A DNA stretch of 64,000 bases from contig JANTQF010000195.1 in assembly GCA_032988165.1 (NCBI GenBank), forward strand, positions 1 to 64,000. The letters are read 5' to 3'. Origin of the DNA: Emmonsiellopsis sp. PD_33. Its lineage: Eukaryota; Ascomycota; Eurotiomycetes; Onygenales; Ajellomycetaceae. A model generated the notes under the pieces. It had not been told where the DNA came from, did not search any database, and saw nothing but the letters and a program-made list of their open reading frames with translations. Shown here piece by piece: positions 1 to 12,049 of the stretch; within the stretch, counting starts at the first letter, position 1; each line of letters starts with the position of its first letter. The position numbers and the translations under genes are program-made.

Positions 1-1
1 G

Positions 2-313
2 GTGGAGGTGGACGAAGAGGGGGAGGAGGAGGTAGGTGATGAGGGTGGGAGGGAGGGGGCGTTTGGGAATAATCCGCTGCTGGCGGGTGGGGGGTTGGTG
101 AGGCCTGTTTGGAAGGGGGAGGGGGAGGGGGATAAGGGTGGGGCTGTGGCGAGGAAGAGAGAGCAGAGGCAGACCTGGCGCAGGGTGCAGGATGATAATA
201 ACGAGGATAATGAGAGGTGGATTCTGGATGGTGGGCTGTATGGACATGGACCTGGACGTGGACAGGGATATGGGGAGGGCGATGTCGAGGGGGATGGGAA
301 TTTTTGTGGGTAG
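2..313 (+). CDS. 3' end of an unidentified gene (partial)
   Basis: A frame open from the left edge ends at TAG 311-313; the other two forward frames close early. It would be the last ~103 residues of a protein whose start is outside the window. The tail is acidic and glycine-rich at first (Glu/Asp/Gly runs), then holds a less biased stretch around NNPLLAGGGLVRPVW and a basic patch (ARKREQRQTWRR). No domain is recognisable and I do not know the family. The composition resembles the disordered tails common in fungal proteins. Because the DNA is a purine-rich low-complexity run, an open frame here is weak evidence, so the call is tentative. Confidence 0.4.
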   Translation: MEVDEEGEEEVGDEGGREGAFGNNPLLAGGGLVRPVWKGEGEGDKGGAVARKREQRQTWRRVQDDNNEDNERWILDGGLYGHGPGRGQGYGEGDVEGDGNFCG

Positions 314-954
314 ATAGACGTATTAGTTGGTCAATTAACCTCTTATCACAATCCGATAGACTTCCTATCCCGTTCCTTGCAGGGCCGGGGGCGGAATCCG
401 GAGGAGTCTAGTTTAGCAGCGGGATTGGGTTGGATTCAGCTGGGGATTGTGATTGAGGCTGCAGGAGATGTATGTATGTATGCAATTGGCTTCTAGAAGG
501 CGGGGAGGATAGTATATTACTCTCTTATTAGGAGGAGATATGTTCTGCACTCCTGTTCTATTCTCTGCAGTTAATCCAGTTGAATATATATTTTTCTTAT
601 ATTCCTGTTCTATATTGCGAAGCGAGATTTTCCTCTCTGCCCCACCGACGTCATCTTCATCTTCATCCTCATCTTCTCCTTGATCTGCTCCCACAAACAC
701 TCTAACCCGAGACCCTCAATCCTCTCGAATCCTCTTCACTTCCACTCCCTATCTCATTCCCGTCTCTAGTCTCCGTGGATCTGTTCTGGCGTTCCCCTCT
801 CTCACCGAAACTCTGCACCAGAACCTACGGCTGCGCACGGAGCCAGCCCCTCACCAAACGCGGGCATATAACCTCTACATCTACTCAACAACTCTACACT
901 ACCACCAATCCCCCTCTTCTTGTACACACCGTCTCCTCGTCTACTCTGCTCGAC

Positions 955-2552
955 ATGTCCGACCCCGCCTCGCCCGTCGTCGACGAGGCGAACCGCATCG
1001 CCGCCCTGTTCGACTACCCCGCCGCAGAGGTCAACCGGGGCGTGGAGGAGTTTATACGGGAGATGAACGAGGGCTTGCAGAGGGATGGAACGACGCTGAG
1101 CCAGATTCCGTCGTATATTACTGCGGTGCCCGACGGGACGGAGAAGGTGGGTTGTCTTCCTACTTCATATACGCAATACTAATACATGGACAGGGCCTCT
1201 ATCTCGCCGTCGACCTGGGAGGCACCAACTTCCGCGTCTGCTCCATAACGCTCAACGGCGACTCGACCTTCTCCATGGAGCAGTCGAAAAGCCCCATCCC
1301 GCGCGACCTCATGGTAACCAAGTCGGCCCAGGAGCTGTTCTCGTACCTGGCGCTGCAGATCGAGAAGTTCCTCACCGCACACCTCTCCGAACACTACACC
1401 GCGCACCCTGAGAAGCGCCAGGTCACCGCCCCCTACCGGGAGGACGAGATCTTCGACCTCGGCTTCACCTTCAGCTTCCCCGTGCTCCAGCACGGCATTA
1501 ACCAGGGCAACCTCCTCCGCTGGACCAAGGGCTTCGACATCGCCGAAGCCGTCGGCCAGGACGTCTGCAAGCTGCTCCAGGACGCCATCGACGAGCGCCA
1601 CCTCCCCGTGCGCGTCGCGGCGCTGATAAACGACACCGTCGGCACCCTAATGGCGCGCTCGTACTGCTCGCCAGGCTCCTCCAAGGCGCTCATCGGCGCC
1701 ATCTTCGGCACAGGCACCAACGGCGCCTACGTCGAGAAACTCGACCGCGTCGCCAAACTCACGACGACCAACGGCGCGGCCCCCGCCCCGCAGACAAGCT
1801 ACGACACGACCACGGGCGAAATGGTCGTCAACACGGAATGGGGCAGCTTCGACAACCCGCTCGCCGTCCTCCCCACGACCCCCTACGACGCCGCCCTCGA
1901 CGCCGCAAGCAACAACCCGGGCATCCAGATGTTCGAAAAGCGCATCTCCGGCATGTTCCTCGGCGAGATCCTGCGCCGCGCCCTGCTCGACATGGCCACC
2001 AACCCAGCCGTGAACCTCTTCGACGGGACCAACAACTCGAAAAACACCTCCTCCTCCTCCTCCTCCTCTGACTCCCCCCTCCACACCCCCTGGGGCATCG
2101 ACACCAGCTTCCTCTCCACCGTAAAAGCAGACCACTCCCCGGACCTCTCCACCACCCACTCAAAACTCAAATCCGACCTCGCCATCACAAACCCAACCCC
2201 GTCCGACTGCCGCGCCGTGAAAATCCTCGTGCACGCCATCGGCAAGCGCGCCGCACGGCTCAGCGCCGTCGCTCTGGCGGCTATCATCATCTCGACGGGT
2301 AAGCTTGAAAACAACGACAGCGACAGCGACAGTGGGGAGGAGGAGATGGTGGATATCGGCGTCGATGGGAGCGTGGTGGAGCATTATCCGGGCTTCGAGG
2401 GGTATTTGCGGCAGGCGTTTAGAGAGATTCCGCAGATTGGGGAGAAAGGGGAGAGCAGGATTAGTATTGGGGTTGCGAAGGATGGGAGTGGGGTGGGGGC
2501 TGCGTTGGGGGCGTTGGTGGCTAGGGAGGCGGCGGTTAGGAGGGGATTTTGA
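955..2552 (+). CDS. glkA: Glucokinase / hexokinase family sugar kinase
   Basis: Phosphorylates glucose at C6 with ATP at the entry to cytosolic glycolysis. Two exons: 955-1146 and 1194-2552; the 47-bp intron has an ACTAATAC branch site. The product is 516 aa. Visible family motifs are the phosphate-binding LAVDLGGTNFRV (residues 68-79), the sugar-binding FTFSFPV and LLRWTKGF blocks (155-178), INDTVG with the catalytic Asp near 211, and the adenosine-side GTGTNGAY (236-243). The N-terminal half fits fungal glucokinase (GlkA) better than hexokinase I, which is a family judgement. It is somewhat longer than usual because of a poly-Ser insertion (codons around 2048-2070) and an acidic loop (around 2305-2350). 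The ATG at 955 was chosen because the text upstream in the same frame looks like leader sequence, not kinase. Long antisense open frames here are composition shadows. Confidence 0.93.
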
Positions 2553-3584
2553 TTTGCTTGTTTGGATTCTTGGTTTTGTTTAGTTATGGCTTGGGGAATA
2601 TGTTTTGTTTTGTATTTATTTTTTATCTATGGATGCATGTGTGTGTGTGTGTGTATGTATGTGCATGGAAGGTGATATGTTGGACATGTATATAGTAACT
2701 ATCTAGCCATCTATCTATCTATCTACCTACCTACCTACCTATGTATCCATAACCTCAGTAGAGGCTGTTCCCGATCCAAATCCAATGACATGGTTAGTAC
2801 ACAATAAAGCCTGTAGTTAACTACTAGTTACTGTAGTAATGACTACATACTGGGATAATATTCTGCATACACCTTCAGTTCAGGGCACCTACTAAAGATT
2901 GAAATAGGAGAAATAGAATGATGATTATTAGTTAGTAGTTATATTATTATCTGTAAACCTCTGTCTATAATATCCCTCGGACATGTATAGCCTCTAGATA
3001 TGCAACTTCATATGTATTAGCTGGCTCTGTAAATCTAAATGGATATTAACTTTGCTAGTTGTCATTGCGATTAATTGTTCAATCTGCCCCCCCCCCCAAC
3101 CAAGCTTGCCCCGGCTGTTTAAAAGAGCGGAAACTATGACGCCATGCGGGCTGGGTTGGAAGTCTAAATAACTAACTATGTTAATAGCTGGTGGGTAGGT
3201 GGGTGGGTATGTAGGAGCTTCTTGTGGTAAAAGATTACATGTTGTGATGGCATGGCTGTTTTGATTGATTTGTTGATTGATTGATTGATGCCCAAGGCAA
3301 CTTGAAGCTGAGGCTTCAAGCTATACATTGGATTTAATATCTATAATAGTAAGTTAACAACTCTGAGCTCACTACATTCATTGCCAACAAATGGTAACTA
3401 ACCAGTTCAACCAATTACTAGATTGTGGATTGTTCGTTCCATCTCAATGCCATTATCCCATCCCATCTCACCCCGTCTGCAAACGAGTTGCGCCTCCATA
3501 TATATACCCATCCATCCGTGCTACATGCCAGCTCACCTCCTACACTACCTACCGTAGGTAGGTAGTCAAGGGGCCAGCCATCGA
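2553..3584. other. Intergenic region with microsatellites
   Basis: No gene is supported. It holds the 3' flank of the glucokinase gene, a (GT)n run near 2639-2655, CTAT/CTAC tetranucleotide runs near 2701-2740, a poly-C run near 3087-3098 and a TGAT/TTGA run near 3260-3290. The last few hundred bases are presumably the promoter of the next gene. Confidence 0.6.
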
Positions 3585-6249
3585 ATGCTCCCCAGCACAC
3601 AGTCACAACCACAACCACAACCACAGCCACAGCCTCTCCCACCTCCCACGACGTCCCACCCCCTATCCCTATCCCTATCCCTCCCCGCCGCCCTCCTCTC
3701 CGCCGCCGCCTCACCCCCCACGGACCCTCAAACACCAACACTACCCCTAACCGCAATCCCCGCCGGCCCCCCGCCCCCCGGCATCACGCCAAACTTCACC
3801 AACCCGCCCTCCCACGCCTACCAGGCGGTGGTCGTCAATGCGGTCTTCCTGCCGCTCGCTGTGGTTGTGGTGGTTGTGAGGGTGCTGAGTCGGAGGGTCT
3901 TTTTGCATTTTTGGGGGGGGGATGATTGTGAGTTTTCTTTTTGTTTTGTTTGTGTTTGTGGTTTGGTTTGGGGGGGGGGGGGGAGGGGGGGGTGGATGGG
4001 ATGGATGGATGGGATGTTTTGCTAACGGAGTTTGATATTGGGTGGATTAGATGTTATGGTTTTTGCGCTGGTAGGTTGGATTTCGATTTTTATGGTTCGT
4101 TGATTGCTTTCGTGGTGGGTGGATAGCTAGGTAGGTATGAGATGGATGGGATGGATTGGGAGGACTTGGAAAAGGGGGTAGGGGGTATACCCACTACCGT
4201 CCATGAATGAGATAAAACTAACAATATCCATCATTGCACGATACAGCTCTGTCTCATTGGACTAGCTACAAGCAATTTGCTAGGTAAATACATCCCCCTA
4301 CCCCTTTTTTCTTCTTCTATCCTCAGATCAAGTAATATCCAACTAACCCCTTTCCCAGCCCTCGCCCACGGCCTCGGAAGACACATCTGGGACGTCTCCC
4401 TATCAGACTACATCTCATTCCTCCGCGTACGCCTATCCCCCCTCCTAAAAGAACCCACCCCCAACTAAAAAAAAAATTCCCAGCTCTCCCTCGTCGAAGC
4501 CGTCTTCTACGTCCTCGCCACCGGCAGCATGAAAATCAGCATAATCCTCTTCTACCTGCGCGTCTTCCCGCCGCCCTCGCGCGCCACAAAAGTCTGCCGC
4601 GCCCTCATCGCGTTCATATTCTGCTACACGCTCGCAAGCACGCTGGTGAATATCTTTCTGTGCTCGCCTGTGCGGAAGTTTTGGGATGTGACGATTGAAG
4701 GGGGCCGGTGTGTGGATCGGGCGGCGTTTTATTATGCGAATGCGGGATTGTTGATTACGACGGATGTGTTGACGTTGGTTATTCCGATGTGGGTTTTTTG
4801 TCACACATTTATTTATTTTTTTTTTGTCCTGTTTTTGAAAAAAAGGGGGGCTGTTTGCGGAATAGGGGGGTGTGGGATATATATAATATTTATTTCCCAG
4901 ACCCATACTATCCATATATGGACCCAACTGACTGGAAATCAACCACCCCACAGTCCGCTCGTTCACAAGCTCAACATCCCCTTTCGGCAAAAAGTGATAC
5001 TATCCGGCCTCTTAGCCATGGGCGGCTTGTAAGTCTTCTCTTATCCTACTTTCTTACGTCTACCACAAACCAACCCCTTCCCTACCTAAACAAAAAAAAA
5101 TATATATATATATAAATAAACTAACCCACCCGCAGCGTCTGCATCATAAGCATAATCCGCCTACACTCCCTCTACATCCTCGCTACAAAACCCGACATGA
5201 CATGTACGTCCCCTCCCTAAGTTCCCATCACCCCCAAATCACCCCCAATAACAAAACTAGGGCACGTAAACACCGCAACCATCTGGTCCCTCCTCGAAGT
5301 ATACCTAGGCATCATCCTCGGCTCGGGCGCGGCGCTGCGCCCGCTCTTCCTCCGCTTCTTCCCGGACTGGATCCGTGGGCATCGGCGGTCGTCGGGCGAG
5401 AGTGCGGCGTCGACGGCGTCGAGGGATTGGTTGAGAAGGTGGGAGACGGTGCATAGGCGGTTGTCGTTTTCGAGGGGTGGGGTGGGGTTTGGGTTTGGGC
5501 ATGGGCATGGGAAGGGGGAGGGGGAGGGGGAGGCTGAGGGGAGCGGGGGGAGCGGGGGGAGCAGGGGTGGTGGTGGTGGTGGGGAGCGGAATCTGACGTC
5601 AGGAGCGGAACCTCGAGGTGAGGAGGGGGTGGAGCTAGATGAAAACCAAAATGAAGATAATAGAGACGAGGAAGAAGTCGCCGGCATATCTCCCTCACAA
5701 CAGATACAGGTAGTATCCCCCTCCCCCTCACCTTTCCCCCCTTCTCCTTCATCTCCATCTCCATCTCCATCGCCGTCCCTTTCCCCTTCCCGCCCTGGCC
5801 CCCCTTATCTACCGAAGCACACCCCTACCCTCGGCCGCAGCCTGCGCGGACAAGTCAGTGGCCTCTTCGGCCGCCGCATGCGTCGGTCGGAGTTGGATAT
5901 CGTGCTTGGCTCGTACGGGGGCGGGTCGAGGTCTAGATCTCGATCTGCCTCTGCCTCTGCCTCTGGGTATGGTTATGGTTCTAGGGCGAGGGGGCGAGGT
6001 GAGGGGGACGCGGGGGTTGAGGCGGCGATGCGGGCGTATGTGTTTGGGAGTAGGGAGGGGAGTGGTGTTGTTGGTGGGAATGTTGGTGGGAGTGGGGGTG
6101 GGAGTGGAAGTGGGTTTGAGGGGGGAGGCGGGAGGGGGGAAGAGGAGGGGGAGGTGTCTCCGACGACGACGACGACGACGAGGGTGGGGGCGGGGACGGG
6201 CATGGGCACGGGGGATGGGGATGGGGATGGTGGTGGTGGCGAGAGGTGA
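3585..6249 (+). CDS. Rhodopsin-like (SAT4-family) seven-helix membrane protein
   Basis: Member of the large fungal integral-membrane family annotated as rhodopsin domain/SAT4; biochemical role unknown, predicted in the plasma membrane. I join eight exons: 3585-3927, 4051-4070, 4247-4283, 4359-4426, 4484-4788, 4954-5028, 5136-5203 and 5261-6249, giving 634 aa with every junction in phase. Family signatures appear in order: PPPGITPNFTNPP before helix 1, DDYVMVFAL, LAHGLGRHIWDVS, LVEAVFYVLATGSMKISI, LFYLRVFPP, the Cys-containing loop around GGRCVDR, PLVHKLNIPFRQK and TATIWSLLEVYLGI. The last ~300 residues are low complexity (Gly, Ser, Arg, Pro runs), probably a cytosolic disordered tail. The 20-bp second exon is required to complete DDYVMVFAL. 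The N-terminal Gln/Pro-rich stretch makes the exact start less certain. Confidence 0.85.
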
Positions 6250-7199
6250 ATTGGGCTTGGAGTTGGGGTGTTTGGGTGTTTGTTTTTATGCTATGGTGTG
6301 GATGCTATGGTTTATGGCCTTGGGATATAACTATTTATTGGCTAGTTAGTTATGATGATGATAATGATGACAATGATGGGAATGAAATGAAATGGGTTCC
6401 CCTCCTTTCAACGGAGTTGTGAGATATGGCTTATTATCCGTAGATGAATAACTAACTGTATGCCCTGCATATTTTGATAATCAACAACTAGCCATGTCCC
6501 GCATGCATAGGAAATAAAACATGGAGTGCGTTGTGCTGCACTGCGCTCTGCGCCAAATTCCATCTAATCTATAGTCTAGACTGATTGTACATACCTCGAA
6601 CAGCAATAACCCTCCCATCCCACGCTTCAAAGGCGTGGAAAAATAGAGTGGTACAATTGAAGCTATGTTCGGGGCTGAAGTGATGTAGAAATCCATCTGG
6701 GAGATATCCTCCTCCCTAGCGCCCTACATTATACACAGGAAGCTCGGGGTGGATTGTTATATGCGGATTCTGAGGGTCTATCATTTCCATCCCTCTCTCA
6801 TCTGTCGCGGTTTCATTTGTCAGAATGCACCTCGGGAGACGTTGAATGAGTCGGCGAGTAGGCCACTTGGTAGATGGATGGCCGCTTTGAGGACTTGCCC
6901 GGGAGTATGCGTAGAGGGCGTGTGGGGGGGAAGTGGTTGGACACTTATTTGCCGAGTATTCAAGGGTGAGATCGATTTGAGCGGACCTCCTGTGTAATGA
7001 GGATTCGGTAGGACTGGTGGGAATGTGTTTGAGCCCTTAATGGCATAGACGCTATATATGACTGGCGTATGCTGAGAAAGGAATGTTCAGTCTTCATGGC
7101 GATAGAGGCTGAAAGGATGGTAATCAGTAACTTCCGTCCAACTTCTCTAGGACGGAACAATCTGAAGCGTAAGTATGGGATAAAATATCAATCCCTTCA
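6250..7199. other. Intergenic region, no gene seen
   Basis: 3' flanks of two convergent genes. Short open frames on both strands show no recognisable protein. A GATGAT-type repeat lies near 6350-6390. Nothing else stands out. Confidence 0.5.
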
Positions 7200-8243
7200 T
7201 CACTCGCTCTTCACCCGCTTCCTGACGCACTCGTCCAAATCAACAGTGTCGTAATCATCGAGTTTCTCCCCATTACCCTCCTCAAGCTCAACCTTCTCCC
7301 AATCATCGTCGCCATCCGCATCGTCCTTTTGCAAAGCATCAGGACATTCGCTTTCCTCATCTGTCTCGTCCCATTCCAAATCCAATTTGACAATCTTCGC
7401 ACCACCCGGCTTCAGTCGTCGGTAGTACCCTTCCACCACCCCACACTGCACTGTGAAGCCCCGCGCCACATACCAGGCTAGTGCCTCTTCATTCGTCTCA
7501 TGCACATGCGCCGTGACGGTTTTGATATTATAATGTCTGACGATTCGCGAGACGGACCGCCTTGACGCCCCTGACGAAGTAGCAGGGTCATATATCACAG
7601 AATCCAACAATGACGCAGCAATCCCTCTCCCCCGATATGGAGATAATAGATGTAACGTTTGTATATACAAATTCGCCGGCTGCCGCGCGTCTGCTACCGT
7701 TGCCGTCGTCAGGGGTTCTAAGCGGCACCGTATCCCGCCAATAACCTTGTCCGAACTCGATAATGAAGGGGCCTTGGCACTCGTAGGAAACGTGGTTGCG
7801 GATACATCCGTCACCGGGTGATCATGATAGATCGCGACGCGTGACACTGACGCGACGACGGGGTCCGTGATTGTCGCGGTGTAGAAGGAATTTGGATAGC
7901 GGACTGGTAGAAGCAGACCCGTAATTCGCATTAACGAGGGTACATGCGCGGTCCTAACGGGGTCGACGGTGACGTTTGGATGGGGTGTGTATGTCGTATC
8001 TAGCGAGTGCGGATATGGCTTTGGGGTAAAGGCGGGGTCGGCGTTGCGCGACTTGTTGACGCGCGTGGAGGTCATGGACGGCGGCGGGGTTAGCGGAGCG
8101 GGTTGGAAGGAGGGGATGTTGTTGAAACGCTTCTGGTCTGCATTTGGCTTGCTGGCGCTGGCTCTGTTGTGTGCTGCGGAGGGCGGGGAGAAAGGCGGAG
8201 GAGGGGGTGCTTTGGACGCGGTCTTGAAGAACGGGTAGGCCAT
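7200..8243 (-). CDS. GNAT-family N-terminal acetyltransferase, NAA50-like
   Basis: Likely transfers acetyl from acetyl-CoA to protein N termini, as NAA50 (San) does beside the NatA complex; cytosolic or ribosome-associated. One exon, 347 aa from the ATG at 8243-8241 (MAYPFFKTASK). The first ~100 residues are Pro/Ser-rich linker. The catalytic fold starts at LMRITGLLLPVRYPNSFY, the NAA50-type substrate loop. It continues through GGIRCRLEP and LYIQTLHLLSPYRGRGIA, where RGRGIA is the acetyl-CoA pyrophosphate loop, to a VTAHVHETNEEALAWYVARGF strand-helix pair typical of GNAT enzymes. The C terminus is acidic. The frame stays open upstream to an ATG at 8420, which would add 59 residues; that part looks like leader. 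It is divergent from the Sgf11 gene. Confidence 0.85.
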   Translation of the reverse strand: MAYPFFKTASKAPPPPPFSPPSAAHNRASASKPNADQKRFNNIPSFQPAPLTPPPSMTSTRVNKSRNADPAFTPKPYPHSLDTTYTPHPNVTVDPVRTAHVPSLMRITGLLLPVRYPNSFYTATITDPVVASVSRVAIYHDHPVTDVSATTFPTSAKAPSLSSSDKVIGGIRCRLEPLTTATVADARQPANLYIQTLHLLSPYRGRGIAASLLDSVIYDPATSSGASRRSVSRIVRHYNIKTVTAHVHETNEEALAWYVARGFTVQCGVVEGYYRRLKPGGAKIVKLDLEWDETDEESECPDALQKDDADGDDDWEKVELEEGNGEKLDDYDTVDLDECVRKRVKSE

Positions 8244-9314
8244 GGCTGGGGGTTTAGATTTCACTGCATCTGCTTGAATAAGCTGTACAAGACGGGACAA
8301 TGCACAAGCTGGACACTCGTATCTCTGGTTATGGTTGTGGTTGATGTTGATGTCGTCGGGGACGAGGAGGCTGAAGATCCGATGCGGAGATCGATAAGAT
8401 AAGATCGGCCCCTGTTTCAATACCGCGTTACATACGGTACCGACTGCGGTTAATTACGCTCTCCAAAAGCTTTGAGCTTCACCACCAGCATCAATATCTC
8501 AACCCTCGACTGTCTGCGTGTCTCCCAGCTGCACCATGTTTGCCGCGCTCCAGGGGACCGAGTAGTGGTTCTTTCTGGCCTTTTAGACGTATTCAGAGGT
8601 TTGCTTCCTCTCTCCCTGCCCCCCGGATTTTCTCTTTCGTTGTCTATCTGTTCTATGTCCGCCGGCTAACCAAATACTCGCCCGTGCTAGGAAAATCATA
8701 CCACCTTCAATACCTCTCTCTGCATGATTTCCCCGTAAATTCGCTCTATCCGGAAGTCTAGGGATCTCCGTTCTATCCTTTATTTTTGGATAGTCCCTTC
8801 CCAGTACAAGCGAGACGAGTCTGTTCAACAGACATAACTCGGCATATCAAGTCCTCGAGGAACACATCAACGAGTACAGTGGGAGGATCCTCAGTACTCC
8901 CCCATCAGCCTACCGACGGGCGGTTCTTTCCGGTTACGACGTATGGAGGTATAATATTCCGCCTGTAAAGGAATCGGTCTAGGACGGGACGTACCTTGGG
9001 GAGGCTGGTATATTGTGAACCGGCTGTGCCTATTTAGCCAAAGGTCAGCATACATTTTGCCCATGCCGGGCTTTCTATTATCCCGCATGATACACTGGGG
9101 GCTTTTATATACTGGTGGAAAGATCGAACCAATACCCGAAATGGGTGCCCTCGCAGCTGTCTTGGGGGCCGGTCCATTTCTTCCCGCCAGCTATCCTACT
9201 CGAAGAGGATATTGCCTGCCTTTAGCTTGTCCTAAATCTTCTGACATTTTATACATGGACTTGGTGAAAATGGAGCTAACTCCCACGCATCAGAATCAAG
9301 GACAAGCCTGCAAC
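8244..9314. promoter_or_regulatory. Shared divergent promoter region (NAA50-like / Sgf11)
   Basis: About 1.1 kb separates two divergently transcribed genes. Small open frames occur on both strands but none resembles a known protein. Pyrimidine-rich stretches (for example 8605-8640) are compatible with fungal promoters and 5' leaders. No specific binding site is claimed. Confidence 0.5.
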
Positions 9315-10483
9315 ATGGCTGGGCGACAAACGGCGATGGTCTCCGAGGAAGACAGGACTATTCCCTCTTCTACGATGTCTAAACTGGTAAGATCTTCGAC
9401 ACTTTCGGAACCTGGCCTCATCTGGGTCTAACCCTATACCAGACTCGCACTGTTCTCGACGACACATTCTACAACATCATCCATGATATAGTTTCGAAAG
9501 TCCACCGCGAGGAGAAAATGGCGCGCATGAGATCAGCAGTCGCCATGGCTAAGAAACTAGGGGAAGAGGAAGCAGCTCGTCTCCAGGAGAACGACCCTGC
9601 AGATCAGGAGAAAGGGACTGTCGAGCCTGGAGCTACAGGTCCTTCAAGCACAATGAAAAAAGACCGCAGGCCAGTCCGAATCGAAACAGACGGGGCAGTA
9701 TACGACAACGGCAAAGTATACCTCAAAGGGAACCCCTTGAAAACGACGAAAGAGATTCTATGCCCGAATTGCCGCCTTCCCCGCCTCCTATACCCCCTTT
9801 CCGGCATCGGCTCTCGGCCCCCCCCCGACCCATACAAGGAATACTGTAGAAAGCACCCCCCTGTAATCATGCCGGGCCACGACGTCCACGGCAACCAATT
9901 CGCAACAGACAAGATAAACCGGAAAAAGAAAGCCCAGCCGCAACCTCAACAAACCAACTCCAACACGCCGGGTTCCAGCCCCCCCTCGACCCCATCAACG
10001 CCAGCCACCTCCTTCAAGCAGATCACTGCTGAAAAAGTCTCCTTCCCAACCGTCAAATGCCCGAATTGCCCCCGCTACTTCGTCGTCACCAGAGTCGCCC
10101 AGCATCTCGACAGATGCATGGGTCTATCCGGGCGACAGGCGAACAGAAACCGCGCCACACCCCTGGAGAATACCAGTGGCACCAGCACGCCCACGATGGC
10201 AGCAGCGGCAAAGCCGTCCCCGCTCAAGCGTGCGCTCCCCAATGGAGACGAAGACGCAGGATCCGCTTCCAAGAAGAAAAAGCTCAACACGCCAAAGAAG
10301 TACTCTGGCAAGAAACCCGCGCCGCCAAGTAAATTGAAAAACGGCACGACGCCGGATATGGCGGCGATGGGGATATCGAATTCCTCGGGTATCGATCCTA
10401 GCGGAAGCGGAAATGCAAACGCGACGGGAAAGAAGAAATCAGCACCGGCAGAGAATAGGCCGGGGAAGCTTAAATCGAGATGA
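9315..10483 (+). CDS. sgf11: SAGA deubiquitinase-module subunit Sgf11
   Basis: Nuclear subunit that tethers and activates the Ubp8 deubiquitinase of SAGA, which removes ubiquitin from histone H2B. Exons 9315-9386 and 9443-10483, 370 aa. Near the start, LDDTFYNIIHDIVSKVHREEK matches the long N-terminal helix by which Sgf11 packs into the module. Residues 230-250 form the Sgf11-type zinc finger CPNC..HLDRC (CxxC..HxxxC), followed by basic GLSGRQANRN, the patch that touches the nucleosome in yeast. A second Cys/His cluster lies at C131, C134, C159 and H162 (CPNC..YCRKH), not present in yeast Sgf11 as I know it. The C terminus is Lys/Ser/Pro-rich. The start in a good context (CAACATGGC) gives a short first exon; a more upstream start in the same frame is possible. 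Confidence 0.85.
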
Positions 10484-12049
10484 CGACGAGAGAAAATTTC
10501 TCCTATCCATCTATCTACCTATCGAGTTCTCACGGTTACTCTCGCATATCTACCTACCTACATAGGCAGATATCTATCTACACGAACCCCGCCTAACGAA
10601 TATTCCCCCATCTACCCACCCCTTTCCTCCTTAGATTTCATTTCATCAATATCCATTCAAAAGACGACATACATACATACACACATACATAACATTTCCG
10701 GCGAATATGGAGCATCACAGCGGCGTTTAAAATTATTATCGGGCTGGGGCCACAACTGGATTGATTGATTAGGCGCGGGATAAAGCCGGACAGGGCAGGA
10801 CAGGGCGTTTTTTTGTGTGATATTTTTTCTTCTATGATATTTTTTTTGTTTCAAACGGTTTCCATATCCATTGGACATGCATGCATTTCTATCCTCCGCA
10901 TAGCAATATAGCTTTGCGTAGAGTGTAGAGTGTAGAGTGTAGAGGGTGGAGGGCGCGGGTGGGTGGGAGGAGTTTATTAGATATGGACGGGTATTTGTTA
11001 TGTAGCTGGCAGATGGGTGGTATTTTGATCTTCGTTCCCCTTTCCTGGTTTTTCAGGTTGATTGTTTTGTATTGCTTTCTACATTATTTACTTGTGCAAT
11101 TAGTTCTAGTGTTCTTCTTCTTTTTTTTTTTTTGCCCGTGCATTCCATTCTCTACTAAATACCTGCTTAACTATTTAGATCTCTCGTCCTTTGCATTTAT
11201 TTTTTCTCTTTATTTCCAGATTTTCTCCCCCTGTCATCTTATATGCTCTTCCATGTATATGTAGTTTAGAGAGTAGGAGTATGATTGATATCTAGCTATT
11301 CTAGAATATAGCATGGCATGTTTTACATATTGTTTGGTTAACTAGTTAGTTAACTATCCCTTTATTCCCCCTGCCTCTAAATCCGTACATCAATCAGGCT
11401 GATAGTTGGAGTAGGGAGTGGGGGTTTCACCATAAATCATGGATGTACATACCCATCTCGTCTTGTCTTATGTTGAAGGAGGTATAGAGGATGCCGGGGG
11501 GCATGGGTAAGAAGTGAAGGGAAAGGGAATGGGTTAAATAAATAATGAGGGAAACTGAAGAAAGGGTGAAATGAAAACAGGTTGGATAGAAGTAGGAGGA
11601 GGAGGAGGGGGAGGGGGGAATGAAAATGAAAAGAAAACCATGATTGATTGATTGATAAATTCCATGTACTGTAATGCCAAAAAGATACCAGGAACGAGTC
11701 TCAGCTGTCGATTATGATAGGCTAATTATCAGATACGTACATACGCGCATATATAAATGACCATCCCACATGGGCATCCATTTGACTTCTGGCTCTAGAG
11801 ACGGTACATGTACATACAAATACATCCCACACACGCTATGGCGTCTGCAGACTAGAAAATGCAGCTATATATATAACCAGCGAAATAATCAAACCTCTCC
11901 CAGCGCAACTGGAAGGGAAAAAAGAAAAGAAAGAAAAGAAGAAACGCTCATGAATCCTCCCCGCTTACTCCCTATCCCGTGTCCGTATCCGTGCCTCATC
12001 CCCTCCCCGCTTCGCTTAGAAGTACGCAGTAGGTTCCCAGCCACCCTCT
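10484..12049. other. Intergenic region between convergent genes
   Basis: No gene supported. It contains CTAC/TATC runs (10510-10620), a heptamer GAGTGTA repeated about three times (10921-10942), a poly-T run near 11121-11134, a GGAGGAGG purine run near 11590-11620 and ATTGATTGATTG near 11643. Confidence 0.5.

Noticed and set aside
1179..2384. Several long open frames on the minus strand opposite the glucokinase gene
   Set aside because: They are side effects of GC-rich third codon positions in the kinase; their translations are low-complexity and lack family features.
3658..3685. CCCTAT repeat resembling telomeric CCCTAA
   Set aside because: It is a coding microsatellite (Leu-Ser repeats) in exon 1 of the SAT4-type gene, not a telomere tract.
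5217..5770. Overlapping minus-strand open frames rich in Pro, Ser and His
   Set aside because: Antisense to the Gly/Glu-rich tail of the SAT4-type gene; the composition is explained by that repeat.
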